A DNA stretch of 64,000 nt from Euphorbia lathyris (taxonomy: Eukaryota; Streptophyta; Magnoliopsida; Malpighiales; Euphorbiaceae): the NCBI RefSeq assembly GCF_963576675.1, contig NC_088916.1, forward strand, positions 11,446,501 through 11,510,500. Direction: 5' to 3'. The position numbers were made by a program, and so were the translations under genes. Below are positions 40,652-53,805 of the stretch, piece by piece. Numbering within the stretch: position 1 is the stretch's first letter; each line of letters opens with the position of its first letter. The notes beneath the pieces are model-generated. The model was not told where the DNA came from. It worked only from the letters and a program-made list of their open reading frames with translations, and ran no database searches.

Positions 40652-43600
40652 GAAGGGTTAATTTCAAATAAAAACCTGTAGTTTTATATTTTTTGTAGAT
40701 TAGTATCTGTGGTTAGAAATTTATTTATTTTTCCAAATTCGGCCGATAACGATATCAAAATGAAAATTTTCAAGAATGACGATTTTGAAAGATTAAAAAT
40801 GCGGTTTCATAATAAAAATTATACTAAATAATTTTCATTCTTGAAATTTTTCATTTTGATGTTATTATGGGTCAAATTGGACAAAATGAAAATTTTGCCA
40901 ACCACATCTACCGATCTGGAAAAAAGAGAGTGAAACTACATGGTTTTATTTGAAATTAACCCTAATAATAATTATTATTATTCCATGTATTATATAAATA
41001 AAAACAAATTTCATTAATGTGGACTAACCTTATTCCTCAAAAGCTGAATCTCTTTTGACATGATCTCCATCTGTGTTTCATAAGTAATTATGTTCATACA
41101 TATTTTCATTTTTTTATTTCAATGAATTTGAATAAAATTGTCCAAAACAACTTTAATGCTTAGTCAAATATTAAAATCTCCATATAAAAATTCATAGAAA
41201 TTTAGTCATTGATAACTTGGTTAAAATCATACAAAACAAAATTAATTAATTTTTTTTCAAATAATTTTTTTGATAATATAATGAAATTGTCAAAATTAAG
41301 AAAGTATATATTAAAATTTGTAGTTGATACCTTAGTTGATCGGATTTGATAAATCCACATCTCAAGATTCTTTTCCAATACAACTAATTCATCAAATGTC
41401 ATTTCTGCAGCCCCTCCAAGCAAGTACCTTCAAATATCCATCCATTATTTTTCACTATATAAAAAATATGAATACAGAAGAAATTTCCTTAATCCTATTT
41501 ATTACTCCCACCATTCTTTTATATAAGGTATTCTGTTAAATTAGTTTTTTCCTTAAATATAAGTCGGTATAGTTTTTCAAGAATTTTTGGTTTAGTTTTT
41601 TTTTGTTCAAGCCTTAAACTTTTTGTCTTTTAAGTTTATGTGTTTGGAACATTCCAAGGTTTATTCTCCAATCAATCATGACTGAGAGAGAATTTTATTT
41701 AGTTAACCAATGTAAATTCATTAATTTAACTCTATATTAATTATATTTATTAATTTGTGTTAAATATTGACTTATATAAGAGAACAGAATGAGTAATTTA
41801 TTTTAGAAAAATAGTTTGTTTGTTTTTTTTTGAATCAGAAAAATAGTTTTTTTTATTCTGTCAAAGTTCTTTAGGCACATACCTTGTACCTTTTACCTTT
41901 TATACTTGAAAAATAGGTTTTTATAAAAATAATGATTCCGTATTTTTTTTTTAGAAAAAACACATTTTCCAATGACACATAACAACAATAAGAGCATCTC
42001 CAATAGAGGTTGCTCTCAAGAGTGCCAAAAATTGACACATCATAGTAAAATATAATATTTTATTAAGTTAGTAATCCACATCACTCTTGGCAACTTTTAT
42101 TTAAAAATGTTCCAATAGTAAAACAACTTTAAAAGTTGCCACAATAGCCCCATAAATCATTACTTAATATATAATTTATTTAATTATAAATATTGTCAAC
42201 CAATAGTGAAATGAGAGAGAAATTCATCAAAACGATGAATCAATAGTATTCAAGTAAATCAATTTTTTTTATATGAAAAAATGTTTGACAACCTTGCTTT
42301 TAGGGATGGCAACGGGTACTCTACCCGCGGGTACCCGGCACTACCCGACCCTAATGGGACTACCCGTACCCTGTATAAACGGGTATGGGATCAAAACCAT
42401 TACCCGTTAGGGTAATGGGATGGGTATGGGAAGACCCCCTAGGGTACCCGGTACCCGTTACCCGTCATAAATTTTTTTATATATTAAAAAGTATTAGTGT
42501 TTTAGATGTAAAATGTAAGATTTGAATACTAACCTTTTGTTTTTTAACCATTAAGTGATACCACTAAACTATTTTATTTTTATTGATTAAGGTTCAATTT
42601 GTTCAATTTTTAAATCGATTATTTATTAAATTTATGTTTTGTTAAATTTGTAATATTTTTTATTTTATTTATTGATTCTTAATGGGTAAGGGTACCCGCG
42701 GGTACCCGTGAATTAAATGGGAAGGGTGTGGGATGCAAAACATATACCCGTTAGGGTAATGGGAAGGGTACGGGTAATTAAAAAATAAAAGGGTAAGGGT
42801 TTGGGATTCGCACTACCCGCGGGTACCCTACCCGCTGCCATCCCTACTTGCTTTAAGGTTGTCAAAAATTGGAAACCTTTTGGTAACTTTTTTGGCATCC
42901 ATCTTCACTCCAATAGTAGGCACCTTTTAAAAGTTGCAAATAAATGTCACATCAACTTGACAGTCTTTTGGGCACCCTCTATTAGAGATGCTCTAAAGAG
43001 CAAGTAAACTACACGGGCTTTAGAATTATTAGTAAAATAAAAATAAAAATAACAATTAAAAACTAAAATAAACTAATGTGTGACTACTGATGTATTCAAA
43101 TTTGTTTTGTCATATTAGGCAACAGTCCCTTTGTTTGACCAAACAACCAAATTTCAGTTGAAGCATGTATATAGTTTCAAAATTTTTGATAAAATGCAAA
43201 TTTAGCTCTAATATATAAAATGATATAAATTTAATTTTTTCGTTTCCAAGTGAAATTAATTTTAGATTATGTTACCGAAAATTTGAAAATATTAATTTAA
43301 TTATTATATAAATGTCACGTTGAATACTCCAAACTCAAGTATGCATAACATAATTAAAAAAAAAAACTATGGAAAATAGATGTTTTTTTCCTAGTCTTCA
43401 AAATCTAAAAAAGTATGGAAATTAAAATCTGTAAAATAAGAAAGAAAAAGTTTGTGAAAAATAAGTTTTGAAACAGAATAAAAGATGAATATTTTTCTAT
43501 GAGAGATTAATATAAAAAACCATTTTTAGATCTTAACTATTATTTTAAGATTTTAGTTCAATCGGGTCTTCGATAAGGTATTAGAGTTTCTTAAATCAAG

Positions 43601-46358
43601 TGATCGTTGAGGATTTGAATCCTAATAATTTTGTTAATTAGTAAAATTAAAAACAAATAGTGACATGATCCTATGTTGTGGTTTAAGGTTAGATTTTTAA
43701 GATTTAAGATCTGAATTACACTATTCCTATCATTCTTTTCCACATACACGAAACGAAAGACACCCCTAAGGACCAATAAAATAATCAAAGAAAAACATAA
43801 AAATTAAAATCGAAGAAAAATAATGATATAAATCTATTCGACTCCTTAAATTAAAGTTTCAAAGTTAATTCGGACTTTAAACTATCAAAATCATTAATTA
43901 GGTCTTTACTCATCAATTGAGTTTTCATGCTAAGCAAAAATTATCAATTGATACTTTATCGAAAATCATTCATTCAACAGTTTCAGACCCTCTCTACCAA
44001 ATCCATTTTGAACCAACATATAGATCATTACAGTTCATATTAAATAGTCACAGTTTATAATTTTAGAATAGGATGATCACTCAATTGATAATTTTTGCTT
44101 AGTTCAAAGATATGATTGATGATTTTGATAGTTTAAGGTTTTAATTGATTTTGAAACTTTAGTTTACGGAACAAATGGGTATAATGGAGAAAATAATTAA
44201 TAAAAATCAGAATACCTTATTCCTTTTTGCAGTGTCTCAATCTCTTGCTTGAGAATGTTGACCTCCTCTTTTGCATTCTACTCCAATAAAATATATATTA
44301 TTAATTGCAATCCCAAAACTAATACATATATGATATTCCAACAAATTTATCATTATTACTAGGCTTAATCCATATTTACACCCTTGAATTTGACATGTTT
44401 TACCTATTGACACCCTGAATTTTTTAAATAACCTATCACACATCTATAGTTGTCTTTAGAAACCTATTGCACACCTATAGTTGGCTTTAAAAATCTATTG
44501 CACACTTATAGTTGGCTTTAAAAATATATTACACACCTATAGTTGGCTTATTTGGACCTCCTACACACAAAATCGTTGATCTTTCGTCTTTAACGAACGA
44601 GATGGTATGCGTGTTATAGGAAAAAAAGAAAAACGCGGGAGTTCATTCAGTATGCCACGTCATCCGTCAAAGACGAAAAATCAACGATTTTGTGTGTTGG
44701 AGGTCCGAATGAACCAACTATAGGTGTGTAATAGGATTTTAAAACCAACTATAGGTGTGTAATAGGTTTTTAAAGCCAACTATAGGTGTGCAATAGGTTT
44801 TTAAAGCCAACTATAGATGTGTGATAGGTTATTATAAAAGTTCACGGTGCCATTAGGCAAAACTTGTCAAGTTTAGACGTGTATATATGCATTAAGCCTT
44901 GTTATTAATAAAAGAAGACATTCCATAATCATAGTTGGGTAGGGGTTAGGCCATTTATACTTTTAGTGTTTTTTTTTTTTTAATTCTTAATTAATGTAAC
45001 TGTACATAGTACGGCCTCAAGATTCTTACAGGCTGAAAATTCTATAATGTATGTGTTTGTCATTAGCAATTTCTGCCAATAATAATAATAATAATTGGAA
45101 CAAAAAATTCTATTGATTATGCAAAATTGCACCCAAAAATTAAGGGCAATAATTTCAACATGCATCTGATTCCACACTAACTTAATTTAATTATATCATT
45201 AATTTTATATGATATCTTTGAATTTCTCTATGTCAAATAATATTATAAAATACAGAGTACATGAATATTAAAAGATGAATATTAAAAGATGAATATTAAA
45301 AGAGTAGAGAAATACATACCAGAGCTTGAGTGTCTTTGGACTGCTCTTCAGGTTTAAGTGAACCACTTCCACTTCCAGTTGCCTTGCTGTACCTTTCTAT
45401 AAGCTCCTGCATGCTTCTAATTTAACAATCAAACTAATTAATATTAATTTAATTACAGATTCATGATTCACTAGAAGGGAGTGTTTATCGTGATTTATGG
45501 ATACTAAATTGATATTTTATAAAAAAAAAAAAGAGTTTCCTCTACAGTTACCATAGAATTTTCAGAATTTCCCGACCAGCTATGGGTGCTCAAGCCCCCC
45601 AAAACCCCTTTGAATCCTTCCCTATATATATATATATATATATATTAATGTATAATGATATTTACATTGTCGAATTGACCTAAAAGTTTAAACTTAAAAA
45701 TAAGATATAAAAATAACTTTTATTATCATCTTTGATAATTAAGTCTCTAATAAATAACTACTTTGGAATCATTTAACCTAAAAAATTGACCTTGTAATTA
45801 AGGCATAATAATAGTTTTTATTATTATCTTTGATACACATCCACACATGCAAATGTTCCTTGAACTTGGTGCTAATACAGACTTTGAAAGTTCGGTACAA
45901 ATTTGCACCCCTAGCAATCTCTTTTTGTGGAGACAGCGGGACTTAACCACCCCACTCAGGGGTGGTTTCCAAAGGTCAGGGTGCTCCGGCATCCCCGAGC
46001 TCCTATCTCCACCTCTATGTGCGTAAAAGCACCCACAATCTCCTATCTCCACCCCTGTGTACAACACATATACACTATACCATGTATAAACAATCGACTA
46101 CTCCACTTAAGAGACTCTGATATCATGTAAAGAAACGAAACTTCCTAAAGCGGAACGATAGGGAAAGGAAAAGTACCCTTTAGTAGCTAATTCATAGAGT
46201 TTTCCATTGGCAGAAAAAATGAGAACTCCAATTTGAGCATCACATAAGACAGACAGCTCATTAGCTTTCTTAAGTAGCCCTGCTCGCCGCTTGCAGAAGG
46301 TAACCTGCCTATGCACTGGATTTTGTATCCGCTTCATCTGAACCTTTCCTCTTGCCAT
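40113..46358 (-). CDS. AGL12: AGL12/XAL1-type MIKC MADS-box transcription factor
   Basis: A nuclear DNA-binding factor of the AGL12 clade, which acts in root development and flowering time. Seven exons on the minus strand: 46358-46177, 45416-45320, 44277-44216, 41427-41331, 41070-41029, 40492-40451 and 40205-40113; 615 nt, 204 codons plus TAG. Exon 1 gives the MADS domain ([20 protein letters not shown], then [19 protein letters not shown]). The I region and a K domain with heptad leucines follow ([37 protein letters not shown]). The C-terminus ends NEIFQF, matching the clade's EIFQF end. The 182-nt first exon and 42-nt exons 5 and 6 are typical of MIKC genes. Exon 2 has a NAGNAG acceptor (TAGAAG). 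Introns contain several MITEs; intron 3 is 2.8 kb. Confidence 0.95.
40655..40962. mobile_element. MULE-type MITE between exons 5 and 6 of the MADS gene
   Basis: Ends GGGTTAATTTCAAATAAAAACC and its inverse; 9-bp flanks TAATAAGAA and TAATAATAA match at 8 positions. Related to 34815-35141 and distantly to 15606-16103. Preceded by an (ATA)n run at 40613-40650. Confidence 0.8.
41992..42993. mobile_element. MITE with TAA duplication, hosting a nested hAT MITE
   Basis: Ends GAGCATCTCCAATAGAGG and CTATTAGAGATGCTC; TAA flanks at 41989-41991 and 42994-42996. Without the insert it is about 450 bp. It lies in MADS intron 3. Confidence 0.75.
42301..42846. mobile_element. hAT-type MITE with CCCGCGGGTACCC repeats
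   Basis: Ends TAGGGATGGCA and TGCCATCCCTA, with perfect 8-bp flanks CTTGCTTT (42293-42300 and 42847-42854). Both arms are dense in GGGTACCC/ACCCGT. Non-coding. Confidence 0.9.
44362..44898. mobile_element. MULE-type MITE with subterminal repeats
   Basis: Ends GGCTTAAT and ATTAAGCC; 9-bp flanks TTATTACTA and TTGTTATTA match at 7 positions. Each arm carries about four copies of a unit with CACACCTATAGTTGGCTTTA, inverted between arms. It lies in MADS intron 2. Confidence 0.8.
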
Positions 46359-46523
46359 TTTCAACAACTTCTTCTTCTTTCTTTGATCTCCTTTTTATAA
46401 ATCTGTGCTTGTTTTTCTGCACACAACCTTCCACTAGTTTGAACTAGCTTCCAGTTGTTGCTATTCTCTAAGAGTTTAATTTCTGAAAAATTGAGTCATT
46501 ATTACTTGTAGAGTTTCTTCAAC

Positions 46524-46613
46524 TTATATACTCTCTTAATTAGATTCTTTCTCATCTCTCTTTCTTTCTTTTTGCCTCAGAATAAAGAGGCTGCATTCAC
46601 TCTTCTATATATA
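46524..46613 (-). promoter_or_regulatory. Candidate TATA boxes of the MADS gene
   Basis: On the minus strand TATATATA at 46606-46613 and TATATAA at 46524-46530 lie about 250 and 170 bp before the ATG. Either could set the start site; the CT-rich DNA between them suits a leader. Confidence 0.4.
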
Positions 46614-46619
46614 AAGTTG

Positions 46620-48060
46620 TTTTTATTTTATGTTATTGTTTGTTTACACATCACAAAGTCACTATTTGTTTGCTTTTTTTTAGTGAAATTGTGTACTTAC
46701 AGTTGAGGCAAAAGGTATATTTATGCCTATGAACTTTTACTTTTTTGTGTGTGACTAAGACTCATTTTATCACATTGAGTTTCTAATCATTGATTTTAGA
46801 CAACAATTGGCTAGCTCTTCACTAATGATTTCATAGTGACTGTATTTGACATTCAATTGAAGATGTGTGGAGCACATGATGTTTGTGATAGATATAACAA
46901 TAATAAGGACAAGTGTATCCAATCGTAACAAGTAATAAAGTGCGTAAATACGAGTAGATCTAATCAATAACTTAGTTTTGTTTTATAAACTAAGTAAATA
47001 GAGATAATATAAATTGTTAAGTTTATGTTTGAAAACACAAATGATGAATGGTAATTAGGATTTCAGATTCATTAGTTATTCTTGTGAATTCATAAATAAG
47101 CAAACATTGTGTTTTAATGTTGTTAAAAAAGAGACGATAAAACAAAGCTACAGAACTGGTGAGGATGTACGGCTTTTATTCGCAATTGACCTTGCTTGGT
47201 TAGGTGACACCTCAAAAATAAACGGTGAAGCTTTAAGTTCTTTGAAAACTAAAGCTAAGTTGTAACCTAGAACACATGATCCCATTATTGAGTTAATACA
47301 TAGGTCTAGTTAAGCAAGTTTCGTTAATCAATTGCAGGTATGTTGGGATTATTGAACTTTTTAAAATCATATTTTAACAACCGGAAAACAAAATAAAACA
47401 CATAAATCTTTTTACCATTGATCACATAGCTAGAATAAGATTAAAGAAATTTATTCCCTGGCTCCACGGAATGAGAGACGTTCCTTTTGATGTAACATTT
47501 CTCTATTGAGATTATAAGGTGAAGTTTGAGCTCCCTCTACGTTCACACTTGCAGAACGAGAACTGAGTTCAGCTTGCAGTGGCGGGAAAATATCACATGT
47601 GCACCAACAACCCGGGTGGGCTGAATTCTGCACTAGGGTGATAACTCCTCTTGCTTCATTGTTCTAGGTGTTCTTAATTTTTCTTATGGTATCAGACTCA
47701 GATATGTTGGGTTTGCTTCAATATCACTTAAAGTACATACACAATCATCACACACTTTAAATGAAACTCATTTCATCCTTTATGCGGGCGACTTAGGTTC
47801 ATTGAGCTAGCTCTTAAACTTGAATCACTCAATAAACAACCTCATCCTTACTCCTCTTATCACCAAATGACAAGATAAATACAAACACTCGTGTGACTGA
47901 GCTACCTCTCTATCCGACATGCATAATAAAATTTTAATAGTAAACATTATTAAATAACATTCGCACTCGTGTAATGAAAGAAAAAGTTCCGAAAACTTTT
48001 TATTGAATAAATATGTTCTTATAAACACATGAAAATACAAGTATATTTAGATCCTACGCA
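46620..48060. other. Intergenic DNA with possible copia LTR remains
   Basis: No gene. TGGTATCAGA at 47685-47694 (plus strand) matches the start of the initiator-tRNA-Met primer binding site used by copia elements, so 47330-47684 may be an LTR end. 47735-48060 may be another copia LTR belonging to the minus-strand element that follows. Neither is bounded clearly. Confidence 0.35.
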
Positions 48061-48175
48061 AACCCTGGGATCTAATATCTTTCATATAAATATCTCCCTT
48101 TATAGGCTTCATAAGGCGATCAACATCATGTCTTTAGTAGAGATATATAATTCATATTAACTTCTTTATGTGCAA

Positions 48176-51100
48176 TTAACTCTCTAACAAATGATAATTA
48201 ATCTTAATGTGCTTGGTCTTGCCATGGAACCTTTGATCTTTTGCAAACGCTATAACAGATTGACTATCACTGTTTATTACTATGGGTGTATTGGAGTTGG
48301 CTAAGTTTAGATGGCTCACGAATCTGTTCAGCCATACTACATCATGTGCTGCAGATGAGTATGACACATACTCTAGTTCCAAAGGTTGATAAATCTACAT
48401 ACGTTTATCTCTTGTTTATCCATGATATATCTCCATTTCCAAGCAAGAAAATTTAGCCCGACATGGACTTCCTCTCATCTAGGTCTCCTGCCCAATCAAC
48501 ATCCTCTTAACTAAAGATCATTGCCTTGATAACACAAAGAATAATCTGTAGTTGCCTTGAGGGTACCTCATTATCCTCTTTATGGCTGACTGATGTGTTT
48601 TTCCTAGATTAGACTGATATCTATTGACCATCCCAACGACATATAGATATTGGGTCTAGTACATAACGTTGCGTACATTAGACTGTCTATGGTACTGACG
48701 TAAGGTATCTTTTTCTTATAGTCCTTTTCTTATTGTGTTTTAGGACAAGCATCCATACTAAGGATAAAATTCTTGGACATAGGGTTATTTATGGGCTTGC
48801 AGTTCTGCATACTGAATCATTCAAAAATCCTGTTGACATAAGTCTATTGAGACCGTGCCAACATGTTCTCTGACCTATCTCTCAAAATCTTAACTCTGAG
48901 AATGTATGTTACTTCTTCCATATCTTTCATCTCGAAACTTGAATTGAGCCATGTCTTAACTTGGTTCACATACTCAATGTCATTTCTTGCTATCAAGATG
49001 TCATCTATGTATAGCGAAATAATAATAATTTTTCTACCTGATCTCTTTGTGTAAACGCAATTGTCTTCTTTAGTCAATTTGAAGTGAGTCGATATGAACT
49101 CATTATGAAATCGAATGTACCATTTCCTAGAAGACTATTTGAGGCTATAAATTGACTTAATCAATTTGCAAACCTTTTGTTCGTGGCCTTGTTCAATGAA
49201 ATCTATAAGATATTCCATATAGATTTCTTCATTCGATTCTCCATTGAGAATGACAATCTTCACATTCATTTGTTGTAGCTCAAGGTCTAAACATGCTACT
49301 ATAGTTAGGATCAACCTAATTGACGTGAATCTAACAATTGGTAATAATGTCTCCTCGAAGGTTATCCCTTCTTGTTGAGTATGACCCTTAGCGACTAGAC
49401 AAGTTTTATATTGCTTGACACTGCCATTTGCCTTTCGCTTAACCTTGAGAACCCATTTGTTCACAATGTTCTTACGTCCTTCTAGTAGATCAACCAACTA
49501 CTGAACTTGGTTTGATCTTATAGAGTCCATTTCCTCTCGCATCGCTTTAATCAACTTGTCTTTCTCAGAGCAAGAGAGAGCATCTTTGACATTTATGGGC
49601 TCTACATTGGCTTAAGTAACTAAAAGATTTGTGCCTTCGATATTATATAGTTGATGTCCGACTTTTTTTTTTAGTTTGATATGATTTCGAGTTTTGATAA
49701 ACATATCGCATATAGTCATTATAGTCTGAAATCCTTTCTCTTAAACTTTGTTCTATATTCTCATTGGAGTCAGGAATCCCATTCTCATTTGAGTTAGGAT
49801 CTATCAAATTCAAAATGCTTTGAGGTTCGACATCAAGTTCTCGTACTTGATCAGGATCTTGAATTGTATTAGGTCCTCGTTCTTCCTCAAAATTTCTCCC
49901 ACTCGAATGGAGAGATTCGTTTGAATCAAGTTCCTCAAACAAGGTGGGATCATGGTCTATTTGACCTAACTTAGGGAACTCGTTGTCTAGAAGACGACGT
50001 CGCGTGAGTCTATTTTTCACATGGCTTCCTCACTTTCTCCCACTAGGACATATCCCTTTCACAAGTTTAGGTATCTTATAAAGATACTATTTTTACCTCT
50101 CTGGCGTAGTTTACTAAACTTGCTCAAGGTATTGTGGGCAAAAGTGGTGCAACCCTATGGTTTAAGTATATTTAAGTTGGCTTTGCGACCTATCCATAAC
50201 TCATATGGAGTCGATGTGACAGATTTGGAAGGCACTCGGTTTAGGACATATGTTACTGCGAGCAAATCTCCACAATAGAAGATGGTCAAGTTTGCTCCAG
50301 CCATCATACACATAATCCGTTCTTAAAGCCTTAATTTTCCTATCTAGTTGATTCTCAATGAAGTTCATGAACTTCCTGAAACAACTAAGTGCTTTAGATT
50401 TATGAGACATCTAATAGACGTGACCATACCTAGTATAGTCATCTATGAAAGTGATGAAGAGTAGGCCCACTATTCGAAACGAAGGCCGCCTGGACCGCCT
50501 AGGCACTCGAAATCGAGAATCCGTCCCGATTTTCTATGATTACTTCCTCTAGGCCTTTTATTGACTCCTAGGTCATTTTCAGCCGCTTGGGCTCCGTCTA
50601 GGCCACCTCAAGAAGACCGCCTAGGTACCGCTTAATCGACAACGAACAAAAGATTTTTTATTGTGAATTTATTTTTTTGCTTTATTATAATTCACTTTTA
50701 AGTTGTTTCAATGATATTATTGTTGAAATGTTGATGTTTGCACAATTTTAAAAATATATGTTACAAATATACATGTTTTTCTGTATTAAATAATTTTATA
50801 TTATTATTTTTAGAAAATATAATACATATTTTAATTGAATTTATATAACAATTTGTTGAATAATAAATAAAAAATACAAAAATACAAATCCGATTAATCC
50901 CCGATTCGTCTCTAACTAATCCCCAATTAATCCTCGAGGGCCATACCCGCCTGACTAACGCCTAGTATTTTTTACAATCCTGGCTCCATGCCTAGCCCTC
51001 ACGTTCATTGGACCACAGACATCTGAGTGAATCAGTTACAAAGGAAACTCAACTCTAAAATCCTTCCCAAATGGTTTATTAGACATCTTTCCCTTAAGGC

Positions 51101-51362
51101 ATGATTCATATGGAGATGATTCTACCTTATTTAAATTATCTAAGAGGCCTTCTTTATCTAATTGACCCATTCGATCATGGCTTGTGTTATTTAATTTAGC
51201 ATGCCATAGTTTAACATTTTTATCATTCACATAAGAAAAAGAAGAATAATAACGAGGATGAAGGAAAAAACTTTCATTGGCATTCAAATCAATATCCAAG
51301 ATTGTTAAACCATTCGTAAGGTAACCACGACCAAAATATTCATCATTAAAGCACAACCTCAA
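48176..51362 (-). pseudogene. Decayed Ty1/copia polyprotein
   Basis: Domains in copia order on the minus strand, in broken frames: gag-pre-integrase (51362-51036, WHAKLNNTSHDRM), integrase core (50410-50201), integrase/RT linker (50020-49643), reverse transcriptase (49497-49135, then 49077-48844 with YIDDIL), and RNase H (48382-48176, DSQSVIAFAKDQRFHGKTKH). Stops and frameshifts separate every piece, and a MITE splits the integrase. No intact LTR pair was found. Not functional. Confidence 0.88.
50466..50985. mobile_element. hAT-like MITE inserted in the copia integrase
   Basis: On the minus strand it starts near AGGATTGTAAAAAATACTAG and continues with GATTAATCGGATTTGTATTTT, matching the elements at 12031 and 15428. 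The other end (near 50466) is decayed. It interrupts the copia frame between ARHGA and the TFIDDY-like stretch. Confidence 0.6.
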
Positions 51363-51689
51363 ACTATTATCATTAAAGAAAAAATTGAATCATATGTTCA
51401 ATAAATTTGTCACGATGAGGAGATTTCGTCGAATCTGAGAAGCATAATAGATACCCGTTGATGTGGTTAAGAAACGGTAGATTGGATCACCATAATCCTG
51501 TATTACCGGTTACGTTCAACTACACCGGTGAACAAGAGAAAAAACGATTGATCTACAACCTATGTGTCGAACAGAAAGAGAGTGAGGGAGGGGCGATGGC
51601 GCACACACATATGGAGAGGAAGGCTAGGTTAATTCCTTATTCTCTCTTGTAATGTGTTAATTCCTTAATTCCTATATCTCCTTGATTAG

Positions 51690-51838
51690 ACGTTCAATGA
51701 ATTTGGCAGCTCATGTTTTAGTAAAGGTGGTCAATTCTGTATCTGTTTGTGGTGAGTGGGTATGTCCACCACCTTTCCTTAGCAATATTCTTTCATTCGA
51801 TTTGAGTTAATAAAGTCATTCTTTTATTAAAAAAAAAA
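51690..51838 (+). mobile_element. LINE 3' end fragment with poly-A
   Basis: The plus strand encodes MNLAAHVLVKVVNSVSV and CPPPFLSNILSF before a TAA, followed by an A run (51828-51839). The same RNase H end is seen in the LINE at 11161-11735, so they are one family. Confidence 0.75.
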
Positions 51839-51839
51839 A

Positions 51840-52616
51840 AACTCCTAAACTTATCCTTATATATAGATGGTAATTTGGATGAAACCCTAATCACTCCTTA
51901 TAAGGATATATCTGACCCAATCTATTAACGAGCAAACTCTAATATTTGACCCATTACCGAATATAATTCTAACACAATATAATAAATAATTAATTACAAA
52001 TCTTATAGATAAATTAGTAAAAAGTGATGCCTCAACATGTGTTTTTCCAAAATTCACTAATATTTGGATGGGAACTTGTCCTTGATATAGTTTAATTCTT
52101 TTATATAGGAATATATTTGTACACATAAATTCCCATAAAGATGGATATATTATTACATCTTTAATGTTGTACCATCACTAAGAAACTATTAATGAAGAAG
52201 AGCCACAATATGATTGGTGGAGAGAAAACCCTAATATTCGTTTAAATTTAGATTAATTAAAACGAGGCACTTGGATTAGATTAATTAGGTTACTTTTCAC
52301 ATGGAACCCATTAACCAATGATGTGCCCATGTTCAGTAATTTCTTTCAATTCCCTTTTGAAGCTTGTGCACATCTGCAGCAGCCTTTAGTACTGTTTTCT
52401 TGTTCTTTTTTTATGAGGTTTTAGAGCTTTATAAACATTGTGCTTTTCACCTGTTGTTCCAGCTTATTTGATGATTAACTAGTATTTGTTTCAATCTAAG
52501 TACAAAAGATTCATTTTGCTTTCTTAAGTCCATCCAACTCTTCCAACTCTTAGAAGCTCCTAATATAGGTCAACAAATAGTAAACGAACTTATCTCGAAA
52601 GTTGGACCAAATTCAA
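51840..52616. other. Intergenic DNA, nothing recognised
   Basis: AT-rich sequence without recognisable coding or repeat structure; its right part may be the eroded LTR of the gypsy relic that follows. Confidence 0.4.
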
Positions 52617-52618
52617 TA

Positions 52619-53800
52619 TTTAGTATAGTGAGCGTGGATCCTACTCTGCGACCTTCAGATCTTCAAGTTTCACAACTCGAAAATATTTCTCTGAGAATAA
52701 TTATCTGAGGATACTAGATGGAAGTCAACTAGAGAGATTGGACGACATAACCAACCTTACACTAATGGACGGGGAGGAAAAAATCCCAAGTAGTGATGAC
52801 CATGACCTCGAAGTTCACGATCTTAAGGACGACGCAACGCGAGAGCCCGATACAGCTCCAAACTCCACGACAAACCTTAACACAATGCTACTCGCTATAT
52901 TACAAAAATGTCCAAATGGAAGAAATTGAATTGCAATTACAATTGGAGAATCATTCGTTATGGGCTTATCTAAAAAAAGACAAAACGTCTTCCCTCGAGC
53001 ATGGGTAAAGAGGGGGAAATGATAAGTCTAAGAGCCTCACTTAGTGTTAGTAGTGATACTCTACCTGAGAAAAGTAGAGCACTTGATGGAGAAAAGACAA
53101 AGAGGTCTTGGATGACACCAGTCTTAGAGACAACATTGAGAAAGCTTCGGCTAGGGAATCTTGGGAGGTACTCTTCCAACGTTTCATAGATAAGGCAATT
53201 CTTGATGGAATGGTGGGCTATCAGATATCATCCCACACTTCTATGTCGCAAAGAATTATTGATACCGCTTTTCCACCTCACTGGAAAGTCTTGTTTATTT
53301 CGGCGTAGAAGATCCAGATCTATATGACCATTGTACAAAGCTCAAGATCGTGATGAACTTGTACACCCATAAGGATGTTATCATGTGCAAGATTTTCTCC
53401 ACCACTTTGCTTGTGGTGGCACAAGAATGGTACAGAGAATTAGCGATTGCTTCAATAGATTCATTTTAACATTTGAAGGATCTATTTGTGGCTCGATTCA
53501 TTGGCGCAGTGAAGGCTTGGAGAATAAGTACAGATCTCCACAATGTTCAACAACAAAGCATGGAGCCTCTTCATAAATACCTTATGCAATTTCATCATAT
53601 GGCCTCCTTTGTTGAATCTTTAAATTTGGAGGTTGCCATAGATGTCTTGGAAAAAAACCACTTGTGATCCCTTGAAATAGAAGTGTTACACTGACCTACC
53701 TTAGACCTTCGAGGAGTTAATGGATATGGGCTAAATCTTCATCCGCTATGACACAGTAAGTGCCATGTTGATAATGTTAAGGCAGAGAAAAACGAGGTCC
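52619..53800 (+). pseudogene. Decayed gypsy primer site and gag
   Basis: TTTAGTATAGTGAGCGTGG (52619-52637) looks like an eroded version of the primer binding site at 1820. Gag remains follow: the part before the capsid (52738-53300, with SQRIIDTAFP near 53245) and the capsid domain (53473-53667, MKDLFVARFIGAVKAWRIS, FHHMASFVESLNLEV). These match the gag at 29326-30513 with many stops and frameshifts. No LTRs were recognised. Confidence 0.75.
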
Positions 53801-53805
53801 GTATA

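Noticed and set aside
44362..44898. Regularly spaced repeats that might suggest a CRISPR-like array
   Set aside because: The units are inverted between two arms of a MITE with target duplication in plant DNA; spacers are not unique.
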